From Sistotremastrum niveocremeum HHB9708 (lineage: Eukaryota; Basidiomycota; Agaricomycetes; Sistotremastrales; Sistotremastraceae), in assembly GCA_001630475.1 (NCBI GenBank), contig KV419448.1:111946-175945 (forward strand): a stretch of 64,000 bases of DNA, in the 5' to 3' direction. The notes beneath the pieces were generated by a model. That model made no database searches, was not told the origin of the DNA, and was given only the letters and a program-made list of their open reading frames with translations. Each line of letters opens with the position of its first letter. Positions within the stretch are counted from its first letter, which is position 1. A program made the position numbers and the translations under genes. Of the stretch, positions 1-11,405 are shown in pieces.

Positions 1-1976
1 AAAAAGTGGTGGCTTGGAAGCAGAAGCAAGAGTTCGAGGAGGAAATGCGTACGCCGCAGGGGATCGAGGTACCGCAAACCACTTTCATAGTTTGGCACGG
101 CTGAGGCAAGAAACGTCAGGACATGAGGGAGGGATCCGGAGCTGCAGCGTCAGACGAAGATCTGTACGCGATACCCGAACCAAAGGCGCCGGCGACGGAC
201 ACTAAGAACGTCAGGGCACCTGTCCTCGAGGGAACCAAGGGAACGCAGACGCAACGCGACGCAAGCGATGCTAGAGCGTCGGCTAAGCAGAAGGATCCCC
301 GGCCGCGCAAGACGGTACCAATTGATGAGAGCGAGTTGTTTCTGCCATCGGACACTATACGCAAAGCGATGGGATCCACGAGACCTGCCACCGATGTTTT
401 CCAAAGTGAGATCGCTCTGGAATGGCGTTCAATCACCGACGTATTAATTGTCCACAGCACTGCGTCATACCTTTGATGGATACCTGTATCCTGTTCCCCT
501 TCACATGCTAAGGACCATCCTCGAGAACGACGGTTGGCCGCCGTATGACAACCTCGAGTCCGCGGATACCTGCTTCCACATCAAGATTGACATCAACACA
601 GATCCAAGTAAGATGGTCGGTGCAGGCAGCTTCCGCAAGGCATTCCCCGCGCAACTACACATCTTGTCACGGCCCAAAGACAAAATGGGAGACCAGCGGG
701 AGTTCGGGGAGTTATTTGTGAATGCAATTGGCAAGGAGTACTTCATCAACGTGCATCAGCCCGACGGCACGATAATCGAAGGTCGTCCCCAGTACCAGGC
801 CCAAGTAGATATGGCTCAGCGAGACGCGCGCGTTCACTATTGGTGTGGCGGCATACACGCTGATACACAGGCCCTCCTGAGGCGACGCATCATTAGGCTG
901 AATTTAGATGTGGAATCGTTCGGCGAGGACATACCTGATCTGAACTTTGTCGAGTGCGCAATAGCCATCCCGAAAACCGGACCCAAAGCTGCCAGGCGGG
1001 TTATCATGGTGGAGCAGCGTATCCCAGGACGCTATTTCAAATATATGGGCAATGATTCATGGGACATCGAGCCAGGACTTACGGATCCCGAGGCCATCAA
1101 AACCGCTCTCTATTTGAAATCCTGCCAGCACGTCGCCTATGTCGCCCTGGGAGGCCAATGCGTCATTGCGGATTATCAAGGTCAGGATGACTTGCCCTTC
1201 GTCGGTTTCAGTGTTGACTCCCTTGATAGGCGGCGGAACCCAACTTACCGATGCCCAGCTTTGCACGACGCCGTCAGTTTATTGATACTTCATATGAGGA
1301 CCCCCACGAGAGCTGACTCTATGTTTAGTGATTATGAAGGACATTTTGGGGACGGCAATCATACAGAGCTTCTCGCCCGGTTCCCTTCGGAGCACGTCTG
1401 CTCTCGGTTCTGCGAGTTCTTTCGCCTGGGAATTGAAGGCATGACACCAGACGAGCTTGATGCTCGCGAACACACTGGAGCTCAGGCTGAGGCAGACTCT
1501 GGAGCCGAAAATGGTAAGCGGTACTTCACTTGCTTCGCCATCGACCTAACGTACTCTGTCCCTACTTTCCAGCCGATAATAACGACATCCAAGAGATCAA
1601 GGAGGAACCGATCGACCACTCTCTCAATGGCACGATATCAGTTCCAAAGGGTGACAATTTCATTGACCTGACCGTCGACTCCCCACCTCCCCCAACGCGG
1701 AACACTGACGAACCAGGAACTCAATCACCACAGCTTCCCTCTGCAGAACCTCACGCTCTGCCCGAGAACGAGAAGGAGCAACGGGTGCAAGCACCTGCGG
1801 TACGGCGAAATCCACCGAGGCAGCCACCACGAGAAGGAAAGAATACAAACAGAGCTGGACATAGTCCTACCCCTGCTGCCGAGAAAAACGCCCGCAAGCG
1901 CAAGCGTCAGCCCAGGAAAAATGAGACTGGGTCCCGCGAGACCTCTATGTCACCGGAGTCAGAGGAACGAGACTGA
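1..1976 (+). CDS. Alpha-kinase (MHCK/EF2K-type) protein, 5' partial
   Basis: Atypical serine/threonine protein kinase; substrates cannot be told from sequence. Model: exon from the window edge to 68 (frame from base 3), then 120-405, 458-1513 and 1573-1976. Introns 69-119, 406-457 and 1514-1572 are 51-59 bp, keep frame and remove in-frame stops; for the first, acceptor 110 also keeps frame. The 603 visible residues contain the ordered alpha-kinase marks: glycine loop VGAGSFRKA (about 171-179), MVEQRIPGRYFKYMGN (about 302-316), the ADYQG segment (about 355), FGDGN (about 414), and a zinc-site-like H-x-C-x3-C (about 430-436). The last exon is low complexity, rich in Pro, Lys and Arg, and probably disordered. 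Such kinases are often expanded in Agaricomycetes. The true start lies left of the window. The domain call is secure; the small 5' exon is less so. Confidence 0.88.
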
Positions 1977-3661
1977 GGAGGCGGTGCTACACCAACACAC
2001 GTACTTACCGAAAAGCCGCGACAAAACCGCAGCGCGAGACAGTGTCCTCAAGCTGGTATCTTCATACCTGTAATATGTATTGTCGAATCGCCCAAAGCAT
2101 ACGATGAATCGAGGCACTGACCTGAAAAATATATGCACACGAATGCAGTTTTGCTTGTGGAGAGCCAGATTTGAGGCACACCGTCGTGCCGCGTTATGGG
2201 AACCGACGACACTGATTCTTTATTTGAGGCACACGGGAAACGTCAATGTAGGATGTGGACTTGAGGCACACATGATTGCGGTCGGTTGTTGACCGTAAAC
2301 AATAGATTGTGAGGGATTGAAGCACGCATTCGAAAAGGACCTTGCCGCGATCGACGTCACTTCTTGAGGCACACGCTGTAGAGCTTAGCCAATAAGTCAG
2401 ACGCCTGGCCACGCAAACCATCGAAGTCTCGCTTACTAGTCAGACATGGGATCCAGGAAGACAGGGGCACCCGAGGAACACCACAATGACACTCGCTGTA
2501 TACAATAATGTAAGCACCCTGAAGAGCTGATCACTGGGAAACTAATCACCGAATCAATGCATCTCAAAGCGGATGCCCAGATGGGCCCCTACGAACACCC
2601 CCCGCTCCCGTGTGTGTGCCCAAGCGAGACCGATTCAACGCGTCAATGAGCCACCGCCGTAACGATGACACATCCCAGAGAGTTTAGCATAAAGCCAGCC
2701 CCGGCTTCACGAACGCACCCTCAGAACACCGCAGTGCTCAGACGAGGGGAGTGGGACCGTCGATCCCACCCAAATGAGCTCCTAAGAGCACCCACTACTT
2801 CCCACGGAATCGCATGGTCAACACGTCGGGCAGAACACATCGGTCACAGAGGGGGAACAGTAGTTGTTAGGGAAACACCGTTCTCGAGGATCAAGATGAT
2901 CGTGTCGAACGAGTACCCATCAGTCACCGGCAAACGCGTGACTCGGGGTCCCAATTAAGGAAGCCCGAGGCGCAGATGTCGAGCTGGGACAAACGGAGAC
3001 GGTAAAGCACGAGGCTGGATAAACAAATTGCATTGTCAGATTGCAAAATCTGAGGAGGAGACATTTACGACTCACCGGCAGCCGCAGCGAAAACCGATTG
3101 GTTACGAGCAACCCACGGGGGAAATCAGAAAACCGTCTGTGATCAAGCTATTAGCACAGAATAGGGGCTCAACGAGCGATGCACCCACACACGATCGCTT
3201 CTAACATCAGACACCGCGGGCGCAAGGCAGACGAGAGTCGAACACATCCGAAGAAACCCCCCGTCGCAGACACTCCTCGACTGCGAATGGCGATTGATAA
3301 ATCCAGAGCTCTGTAATCTAGTGTTTAGAGTGGAATGCAAGCTAACCTAGACCGACGTACCTGCAAACGTTGATTAGGGAGATCAGGGAGAGCGGGAGCA
3401 ACGAAGTAGACGGGTGCAGAATTAGAGTTGGGTGAAATAGAGTTCGCGGAGTTAAAATTGGTCCCGTCACAACTGCACAGACGTGACCAGGTGAACTCCG
3501 AGATTTCGAACTCAGCTCGGTCAAACCGGCCAAGGACTCCTCCAGTCCCTCGCTCTGTGCCTCCACCTTCGCAAACCAGACGAACACGCCATCCTTAATA
3601 GGGTCGCGTTTTCGGGCTGCAACAACAGATATCACACCTCAAGCCCCCTTTAATGCCAATC
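1977..3661. other. Gene-free spacer
   Basis: No reading frame here has coding character or joins across splice sites. It holds the TTGAGGCACAC array (2109-2374). Its right end is presumably the promoter of the gene starting at 3662. The longest stop-free frames (2665-2958 plus, 3342-3635 minus) are isolated and match nothing I know. Confidence 0.6.
2109..2374 (+). repeat. Interspersed 11-mer array, consensus TTGAGGCACAC
   Basis: The 11-mer TTGAGGCACAC is exact at 2171, 2224, 2261 and 2364. Degenerate copies lie at 2109 (TCGAGGCACTG) and 2317 (TTGAAGCACGC). All are on the same strand, with steps of 37-62 bp, and the DNA between copies is not conserved. This is neither a simple tandem repeat nor a CRISPR array, because spacing and spacers are irregular. 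It may be a decayed minisatellite or a set of binding sites. Confidence 0.65.
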
Positions 3662-5770
3662 ATGCCCCTCCCGCATCCCGTCCTACCCTCCGACCATCCC
3701 GCACCAGCTCAACTCTCTCCAGATCGTGAGTCCTTTCTAACACCGTCGACAAATCTTGATTAACGCAACAATCATCCAGCCCTTACCGCCCTGTTCATCG
3801 CGCGCGAGAGCTCGGACATGAACATTCTCGCGATGAACGTCTCATTTGTTCCCCCCAGCCCTCGCCTCACTCAAGACATTCGAATGCGATCAGACGGCCG
3901 GTACGGTGAGGCGGATTACACTGCCAGAGCCCAATTTTACTTTCCCGAATACCCACATCTCCCATTCATCCCTACCCAATCACACCTCGATTACGCCGGC
4001 TACCATCTCATGTGGCGTGGACCGACTCCAGCCGACCTCAAACCCATTCTCAGTCACTCAACCCCTTCACTCCGGCGGCTATCCCCTCCAACACGAAACA
4101 CCCTCACAACCTGCCTTACGCGCCTCGTCAACGACCTCGACGAATTCATCGCCTCGATCCGGCCCCTTATTTCGGCCCCGATTCTGCGACACGCGTTTTA
4201 TCTCATAAATCATCTCCGCCCTCGACTTCAGTTCGTCAATCAAAGAATGTCGTGGCGTGATTTATGCAGAGTGTGGGGACATTATCAGCGCGTGTGGTTC
4301 GAGATCGCAGGCATGCACGAATTTCTGAAGGCGAAATTTGCGCGAGACCCCACGCATCCAATCCATCCCGTTACCTTTTTCGTTGGCGCTTTCACTGCCG
4401 AGGAAGACGTCGCCCGAGAACTGTTTGCTAGCGGAGTCCCAGTCTGGTGGCTCTGCGCTCATAAGCCAACGCACGCGAATATCCCATTGATCGCCCACCA
4501 CATCTACTCACCTCTACCGCCACTTTGCGCACCGTCTGTCGGGGATGTCGGCAACAACGAACCATGGGACAGCTTAGGCTCGTTCGACCGCACGGATTCC
4601 TCTTCTGTTGCACGAAGACATCGAGAAGATAACCAATTCATGCCGAACGGTAAAGCCCTGCACGTCCAGACGCTGCCGACTAGTTCCCGATCTGAACTGG
4701 GCTCGGTTGAAAATCAAAGGCGTTTATCGCATCGGGCGGAACGTGACGGAGCTTCTCAGCGACCTCCGCAACGTCATCATCCATGTACGTGCCCAGATAT
4801 ACGGCAATAGAAAGAGATCTGACCTAGCGCAGACGGACCCGATCCTACCCATGTTCTACGAGTGCGCCACATCCCATCCGCAGTCGCCGATCAGCTCCCG
4901 AAACGATTCCAAAGACCTGCCGTGCTTCCTGAGTGGGCGACTGCACTCCTCGAATGTGAGGACACACCCACTGTTCGAGAAGCCCGACGATACCTAGTCC
5001 CGAACAGCACATTTTTCAGTCAAGATGATGCCATCAAAAGAGAGAGACAGATCATCAACTGGCTCAGTGTTCGTGACCAGTGGTTTCACCATCTTCGCCA
5101 ACAGGGCCTTGACACCAATGCCGTCCTTGATCGCGACGATTGGCGCCAATTTCTATCGCATACACCCGAACGTGCCTCATTCGGTCGCAAACGCAAGAAT
5201 CTCACCATTTTTGACAAACTCTTGCCTGACGGTGCATTCAAGATTGATCCGGATACTAGTACACTTCCTTTTTGGTGGTTCGATCGGCCATATAATCGAG
5301 GTGACGAAGAGGCTCTGATTGTCACCCAGGGCTTAGTCATGTGGGAGTTGGACGAGCTCACATTTCAGCAGGAGTTCCTGGCTCTCCAACGGAATATCTC
5401 GACCCGCGCTGGACATTCCGAAAGAGAACTCGATATTCGACGGAATATGATATTCAATATCTGGGATGCGTACGAAAGGGAGCACGGGATATACTTCAAG
5501 TCGCCGCCTGTTGAAGATCGAGGGATTGGCTCCTTCATATGGAACTTTGGTGTACCCGCTGTCGATGCCGCACGTGCTGTCATGGAGAGCTGGCCCGACT
5601 CACCGCAGATCCTACGAAGTCCGTTGGTCAGACCGGTTGAGGCAAACACAATCCCGGTGGTACAGTCGTTGCGTATGGAGATGGCTCGTTATTTCTGTCG
5701 CACGTATCTCAAGCACTTCGCGCGCTTCCCCATTGTACCGACACAGTTTCCAATTCCGTATACCACTTAA
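3662..5770 (+). CDS. Unknown basidiomycete-type protein, 668 aa
   Basis: Function unknown. Exons 3662-3725, 3780-4784 and 4833-5770. Intron 1 (3726-3779, GTGAGT...CAG) and intron 2 (4785-4832, GTACGT...GCAG, branch CTGAC) both keep frame, and intron 2 removes two in-frame stops, so the two long reading frames form one gene. The protein has no signal peptide or membrane segment. Segments such as VGAFTAEEDVARELFASGVP (starting at residue 214), LPEWATALLE and FWWFDRPYNRGDEEALIVTQ recall a large family of uncharacterised Agaricomycete proteins I have seen with similar wording (GAFT...GIPVW, FW.FDRPYNRG). That recollection is not a database match. The region around residues 275-345 is polar and low complexity. 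A start at 3818 is possible, but the 3662 start with a canonical intron gives a fuller N-terminus. Confidence 0.8.
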
Positions 5771-6779
5771 ATTCTTATCATGCCAATCTCCAATGTCTAA
5801 GCCGAATTAAATGTAATGCATATGTATTGTATAGCTAATTAACATGAACTGTCACACAAGTCAATAGTGAGCTCGACCAGTCAGTGTAGATCGAAGTGTG
5901 CTGGATGACGGGTCACGAATCCATGAAGTCGGGATCATGCATGAGGAGTTAGTGAGCGTGGGATGAAATCTTCCCATTCTGGGTGATTCCTCTCGGGGTC
6001 TCGAGATCCGTATCCGCGGAGCTTGAACTCAACGGGCCGGCAAGTCTATTTCCGCCGTCGGCACAGACCTCAGCGCAAATCCCCTTCATATTAATGACGC
6101 TCATGTCGTATATTGTATAGTTAGTAGGGGTAGTGCATGCAAAGGATAGATATTCTAGATATGATATCTCTAGTGATACAGCAAACAAAAGCGAAATGCG
6201 AATTATTTAACGGATGAACGCAGCATGCTATCAAGGTAACTAGGTTCAAGAATCAAAAAATTAGATGACGCGAGCGGCGAGGCTTTCCACTGAACCGACG
6301 TTACTGAAACTCAATTTCCTACTCGAGGGGTTTTTCATTGGACCAGAAGAGCCTCCACTCTGAGGGTCGGGATCCCGATCGTAGGTGCGAGAAGATGAGT
6401 GAGCCCTGAGGACGAGGAATCGACAATTGAAAACAAAGGAAGGGTTCATCAGGCGATCCGAAAGTTGTTCCGTGTAGGCGTTGGTTGAGATCGTCGAAGT
6501 AAATGCTGTCAGTGAGATCGGCTGAGAACATCAATATAAAGCGTCTACCCAAAGACTCTGAGTTGATGAGTTTAAAACATTGAACTAACCTGATTTCACG
6601 TAGGATCACAACTTCAAATGCCACCAATGCGTCAACCACCCTCCTTCTGAATCCAGGTACAGTCTCCATCTCGCCCACATTTCATCGCGACATGCATATG
6701 GTTAGCGCCTGCTCAGCCAGTCCTCAGCCTCGGAAACTTCGATAGAATGGCACCAGTCCCAACATGTGAGGGTTCAATT
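5771..6779. other. Spacer with possible decayed coding fragments
   Basis: Two minus-strand frames (6319-6678 and 6261-6449) look partly protein-like. One ends in a serine-rich tail that stops at 6261. They could be joined only by an implausibly short 32 bp intron, so a broken gene is possible but unproven. The rest is AT-richer DNA without features. Confidence 0.35.
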
Positions 6780-6820
6780 CAGCTGTCCTTTCAATACCTT
6801 GGTGGGTATTAGGACAGCTG
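6780..6820. repeat. Terminal hairpin of the composite element
   Basis: CAGCTGTCCT at 6780-6789 pairs with AGGACAGCTG at 6811-6820. An inner AATACC/GGTATT pair leaves a short loop. A related copy sits at the right end of the element. Confidence 0.75.
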
Positions 6821-6837
6821 CGATTTGAATCCCCATT

Positions 6838-6895
6838 TGCCTGTCTCATTACCTTGCTGGAGCTCGAACACTCTAGCAAGGCATTTGGACAGGCA
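6838..6895. repeat. Second nested hairpin in the element's left arm
   Basis: TGCCTGTC (6838-6845) pairs with GACAGGCA (6888-6895), and inside it ACCTTGCT pairs with AGCAAGG. The sequence is related to the terminal hairpin (CTGTC...ACCTTG), as if the end module had been duplicated and had diverged. Confidence 0.7.
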
Positions 6896-7022
6896 GTTGG
6901 TTTTACTGCTGGGTTTTACTTTTGTCTGTCACTTGGGAATACCTCGGGCTTTACCTTGGGCCAGGTACTTAAACCCGGCTCAAGGCTTTTTTGCCTAAGT
7001 TTCCAAATTCCTCAAAAGTAAG

Positions 7023-7097
7023 TCCAGCAGCAGGGGTTGAACCAGTGACTTGCCTACTTTGCAGTAGACTTATCACCAGCTCTAACCACTACACCAC
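7023..7097 (-). repeat. tRNA-derived (SINE-like) segment
   Basis: Read on the minus strand this has an A-box-like TGGTGTAGTGG (near 7096-7086), an anticodon-arm-like hairpin (CTACTGCAAAGTAG), and a B-box-like GGTTCAACCCC (near 7042-7032). Spacing resembles a tRNA gene, but the acceptor arms do not pair, so a functional tRNA is unlikely. It is best read as the promoter head of a SINE or a tRNA relic inside the element. Confidence 0.55.
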
Positions 7098-9434
7098 ATA
7101 GTACTGTTATAATGTTGGGCTCAATAGTCATACATATACCCCTGGTGGTCAAACTCGAATATATATATTATTTTCTCCAAGTCCCCCCACCACTATAAAA
7201 TGAATATATAAATTATTTTCGCTAAATTGCGATAAATCAATATATATAATGATTATCGACCAAATTTCGGACTTAACGGACTTAAGTCCGGAAAATCACG
7301 AAAAAATCAAAAAATATTTTGAGTGTTTTGAGTCACCCTGTCACGTTTTGTGACATGTTCATATCTCCTGAACCTCTGGTCCGTTTGCCATGGTAGGGGT
7401 ACCGTTGTGATCGGGGAAGCGAGCTGAGTCTGAATCTGCCATCAAAACAGCAAACAAATACAAACAAATAGTCCAAAATAGCAAGTAGGTGATCCAGGAT
7501 CAGAATTTCAACGCCGTTTCAACTGTCAGGGTCTCCTTGTTTGTTCTGGACAAACAAAAGTCAAAAATACCATGTACCATGTCCAAGCATGAAATTTTGA
7601 GCTCTATTCAATGGTGCATACCATTTTGGGACATTTGGCGCATGCAGGGCTGTTGCCACGGTATATTGGGGGCCTTTGGGTCATTTTGGACTCAATTGCA
7701 TATTTTGGGCCTGTAAACACCATGTGTGACCCTGCATGTGACCCTGTCTGTCTTTTTCCCTGTTCCTGGCTGTTTTGGCTGAAATACCACTCCAAGGGGC
7801 CACAAATGACATCACTTGGTCCAGAACCACCTTCAATGTACTCTTAGTACCTATTATGACACTCATGCACCATTACCCCCTTCCTTGGCTTGCTCTGACC
7901 ACCAAGCCTGGGAAGATGGGCTTCCCTATACGTGGGGATTTGTCATTATGTATTTGTGAGCATTTGTAAATTAAGTCCTTCATTTTTGGTGTATTTAGTG
8001 ACTTTTTTCAGTGTCATAGCTTGCCTGGTTGGCTCTCTCCGGAGGATTGACTGTGAAATGCTTGATATATTCCTGAATTGCTTCCAGGACATTTGATTGG
8101 TGGCTTCTTTGATATGATGCTCCAAATGTATATGTTAGCCTACATTAATATTTTCCTGATTTATGGAAGCCTCTCTATTGCCCTGTAAAATTAGAGATTT
8201 ATTCAAAATCAGCAGAGAATGGTGAATATCTTTTGATGGCACGCACTTGGGAAGGAATGAGTGGTATATTCTGGAAGTGCTCAAAAAATGGCATATTCTA
8301 GGCCCTGGTCTTATTTTGCACCCAAAAATCATTATAGGAGTGCCCAAAAATGACCAGATGACAACGAAGAGTTCAGGTTGTATCCTGTTGGACAACTGGT
8401 CAGAGGTGCTAATAGAAGTTGATGGCATATGTTTCAACTTAATTATAGTGCCTGCCAAGCATGTCACAGGTCACACCCTGTGCTGAAACAAGGTCACATT
8501 TCTCAGCAATAGTACGTCTCTCAAGGATATCAACACATTCTGGCCTCATCTGGGCACACCTGGTGCTGGTCACTGCCTGGGACTGTGGGAGAAGTGTGAC
8601 GCCAAGCCAGGGTCCATGAGGTCACTTAATCAAAGTTGTAGAAGTGTACAAATGTGTTCCAAATGTGAAACAATCATTTCAATATCTTTTAAATTGAGCC
8701 CAGAAATCGCAAAATACTCCCCAGGAGCCGGCGATAAAAAAATGAAAAAGTGCCAAGACCTTCCAAAATGTGTTCCTGATGCTCCACAGAACCCTCACAG
8801 GGTCCCAGGGTCTGTGACAACATCCCAAATGTGCCTGGAATGCCAATATACCCCTGATTCTGGGCTGCCGGCATTCAAAACAGCTGATTCAGGGCATTGT
8901 TTGTCCAAACCAAACAATGTGACTGTCACAGTTGAAACGGGGTCGAGATTCCGGTTCCGGATCACCCACATGTTATACTGTTTGTCAATGTTTGTTGTTT
9001 TGGTATGCGCATGTTTGTTCTCTTGGCACAAAGTTCCCACGGTCACGTCCGTCTTTTCATCCTGATCACAACGGTACCCCTCTCTTCTTCATACGCTTCC
9101 TGGATCATCCTATATCTCCTCTGGACGCATCACCATTCTCTGGTTGCCCATGGTATTCCATCCCTCCAGCCCCCTAGGAATTCCTACGGTAGGCCTCTGG
9201 GTTTTTCTTTTTCAGCTGTCCTAATACCCACCCAAGGCATTGACTGTCTGGACTTTATGACCTTAGATATGTTAGTACCCCTGAGAATGGGTCGGTTAGT
9301 GATTAGGTGAGTCGAAGATTGTGATGGTTTAGATACTCCCGCGGTATTTTCACGGAGAGGAAAGGTGGATTTGGAAGATAGAGGTTGAGAGAGTCAGTTA
9401 TAGGTTCGATCTTGATAATTGCGTTTCAATAAAT

Positions 9435-9693
9435 TTAAAATGGTGCACTGGTATCCCGCTTCCGTGGACGACGAGAAGAGGAAGAGGAAGAAATCGAGGC
9501 CTTGGATGTGGTAGAAGTGCGCACTTGTTTGAGATTACTGGGAGCGAAGAGAACGAAGAGAACGAAGATCGCATAGGTGAAGTGTGGGATTGCCTGCAGC
9601 GATAATAAGAGAAAAATGTGTGAGACGCATATTCTTCAGCAGATGAATGTATTTCAGTAGACTCACCGCAACAGACCTCGTCCCCTCGAGCAT
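9435..9693 (-). CDS. Small single-span membrane protein, 61 aa
   Basis: Not in the usual long-frame range, found from splice signals. Exon 1 is 9693-9667 (9 codons) and exon 2 is 9593-9435 (53 codons with stop). The intron 9594-9666 has canonical GTGAGT and GCTGCAG ends and phase 0. An in-frame stop just upstream fixes the start. The protein has a short N-terminus, one hydrophobic helix (FTYAIFVLFVLFA, about residues 14-26) and a Ser-rich then basic tail (SSSSSSRRPRKR). This suggests a tail exposed to cytosol or nucleus and an ER or other internal membrane location. I recognise no family. The perfect splice sites and exact codon counts argue for a real gene; the short length argues for caution. 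Confidence 0.55.
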
Positions 9694-10302
9694 GAGATTC
9701 TATGAAGCTCTGTCTCTGACCTGAAACATCTCCAACTCAACCCTTTTCCTCGAGTCGCATTTCATCATCTCAGCTCAGGGACCGCTGACGACAAGAGAGG
9801 ACCACTGTAGGGACGGAACAGCCTTTCAGAGAATCTGGAACGATTCTTCAGTGAGATGACTCGAGTGCGCTTCTCTCGAGATCGCGGAAGCTTTGCTATC
9901 GATAAGGCAGTCGATCGGAAGTGCGAGACGCAGAAGGGTTCGCGAGGTCTTGGGTGACTCGAAGATCGCGATTATCTGGATATCTTCCCTTATATTGACC
10001 GATCGGACTCTTTAGATCGAGATCGGGAAGAATGGGGAGTAATATAACTCAGATGCAGAGAAGGAGAGAGCGACGGGGGACGGGGGACGGCTGTTTGCCG
10101 AGCACCAGCACTAGTCTCGTTCATCCACCAGCCTTCATCTGCACGTCCTGAAGGATCTAGTCGAGCTAGGCCTCACATTCTGTCTCGCGAACGAAGAATC
10201 AGATCCAGTACATGTACATCAATTGATTCAACGCAATTCTCTTCTCTTCGACAACAAGACATCACTATCGTACAAACATCACAAGAAACCTCAAAAACTC
10301 GC
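9694..10302. other. Spacer between the small membrane gene and DUG3
   Basis: No coding signal. It should hold the upstream region of the 61-residue gene and the 3' region of the amidotransferase gene (both on the minus strand). Purine-rich runs occur near 10060-10090. Confidence 0.5.
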
Positions 10303-11405
10303 TCACAAAACGATATTCATCGGCTCCTTCTTCAACTCCATATCAACCCCCACATAAACCCACTCATTCTTCCCAATCAACTCCCAATGTTTCTCATCAT
10401 ACGTACTCGGCTCACTCGCCACAATCAAATGACTCCCATGTTCCTCCGGATCCTTCAACTCTCCTTTACCCAAACTCTCCAAATGTTTCCCATCTGGATG
10501 TCCGGGGTACTTTCGGTTTAGAACGACGCCGGCTGTGGTGGAGTAGTAGAGAGATGGAGGTTGTTCGGTTGGATGGTTTCGGAATCGACAGGTGAGGAGT
10601 TGGGTGCCGGATGTGAGTGCTAGATTGAGAGAGTTGGGAGGGAGGGGGAGGGGGATTCCCCGTTGTGGAAGAACCGATTTCTGGAATTCGATAACTTTGC
10701 TGATAGCACGCTCAACGCACTTCTTCACCAAAACAACGTCATGATCCTCCTCCAACCCCCAATCCCCCGTCTCCTGCGCAACATACGAAAACACAATCGC
10801 CGCCAGATACTCACTATCCGTCGTCCCCTTCACGAAGTCCTCGAAAATCTTATCAGAAGCTTCCAAGCTCATCAACTTTTTAATCTTTTGAAATTCGGCG
10901 ATGGAGCCGTTATGCATGAAGCTCCATCTGCCGAGAACGAATGGATGGTTGTTGGTTTCGGTGATGGCTGTTGAGCCGGATGCGAAGCGGATGTGCGCGA
11001 AGAGGGCGCGGGTGGATGTGTTGGCGCAGATGGAGTGGAAGTTCGGGTCGAGGAGGGGTTGTTTGACGATTTTGTAAAGGGTCGGACGGGGGCCGTCTGC
11101 ATCTCCGAATTCCAACGCAGTCGTTCCGTACCTACCCCCACCTCACCATCAGCACACATCCTTCTTCCTCAACCAAAAGAAGAAAAGACGCACCAAGCTA
11201 CACCCAACCCATCCGCATTGAAGAATTTATTCCGCAAAGCGATCTCAGCTTTTGTCGTATGAAGCGGATCGTTAGGATCGTGATGGAGGAGTTTGGGGAG
11301 GTAGTGGTTTTCTACTTGTTTAGAGAGAGCGTGGGCGGGGACGATGAGGACGTCTTCGAGGAGACATGTTTCCGTGTTGGAGATGTACGAGAACCAGCGA
11401 CACAT
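10303..11405 (-). CDS. DUG3: Dug3-type class II glutamine amidotransferase, 346 aa
   Basis: Predicted amidotransferase subunit of the cytosolic DUG system, which in yeast degrades glutathione together with Dug1 and Dug2 (family knowledge). Exon 1 is 11405-11194 and exon 2 is 11131-10303; intron 11132-11193 (62 bp) has phase 2 and rebuilds Trp-Tyr across the junction. The protein starts MCRWFSYIS, placing the N-terminal nucleophile Cys at position 2 as class II amidotransferases require. NADGLGVAW and EFGDADGPRP, the HIRFASGS stretch and TNNHPFVLGRWSFMHNGSI form the glutamine-binding core, and GTTDSE follows. Length is close to yeast Dug3 (about 357 aa). No targeting signal is seen. The paralog-level name is an inference from overall pattern; the enzyme class is secure. 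Confidence 0.88.

Larger units (their letters stand above)
6780..9250. mobile_element. Composite DNA-transposon-like element with hairpin ends and long inverted repeats
   Basis: The left end (6780-6820) and right end (9213-9250) are inverted copies. The reverse complement of the left, CAGCTGTCCTAATACCCACC, matches the right except for single-base changes further in. Inside lies a second, longer inverted repeat: GGGGTACCGTTGTGATC at 7396-7412 is the exact reverse complement of 9064-9080. Homology runs on through 7489-7562 against 8894-8967, sharing for example GTTTCAACTGT and TTGTTTG...GGACAAACAA. The interior (7560-8890) is T-rich with no transposase frame. The left arm is longer than the right and includes a tRNA-derived segment, suggesting a later insertion. 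It is probably a non-autonomous or dead element; the class is not certain and no clear target duplication was seen. Confidence 0.7.

Noticed and set aside
2109-2374. CRISPR array
   Set aside because: Repeat units are only 11 bp, spacing is irregular, and the host is a eukaryote.
3342-3635. 97-residue minus-strand frame next to the 3662 gene
   Set aside because: Isolated frame with no splice partner, no motif and a low-complexity end; likely chance.
6261-6678. Small minus-strand gene
   Set aside because: The two frames join only through a 32 bp intron or with an ungrounded read-through, and no family motif is visible.
7023-7097. Functional tRNA gene on the minus strand
   Set aside because: A- and B-box-like sequences are present, but no seven-base acceptor stem can be formed and the anticodon loop is irregular; kept as a tRNA-derived repeat.
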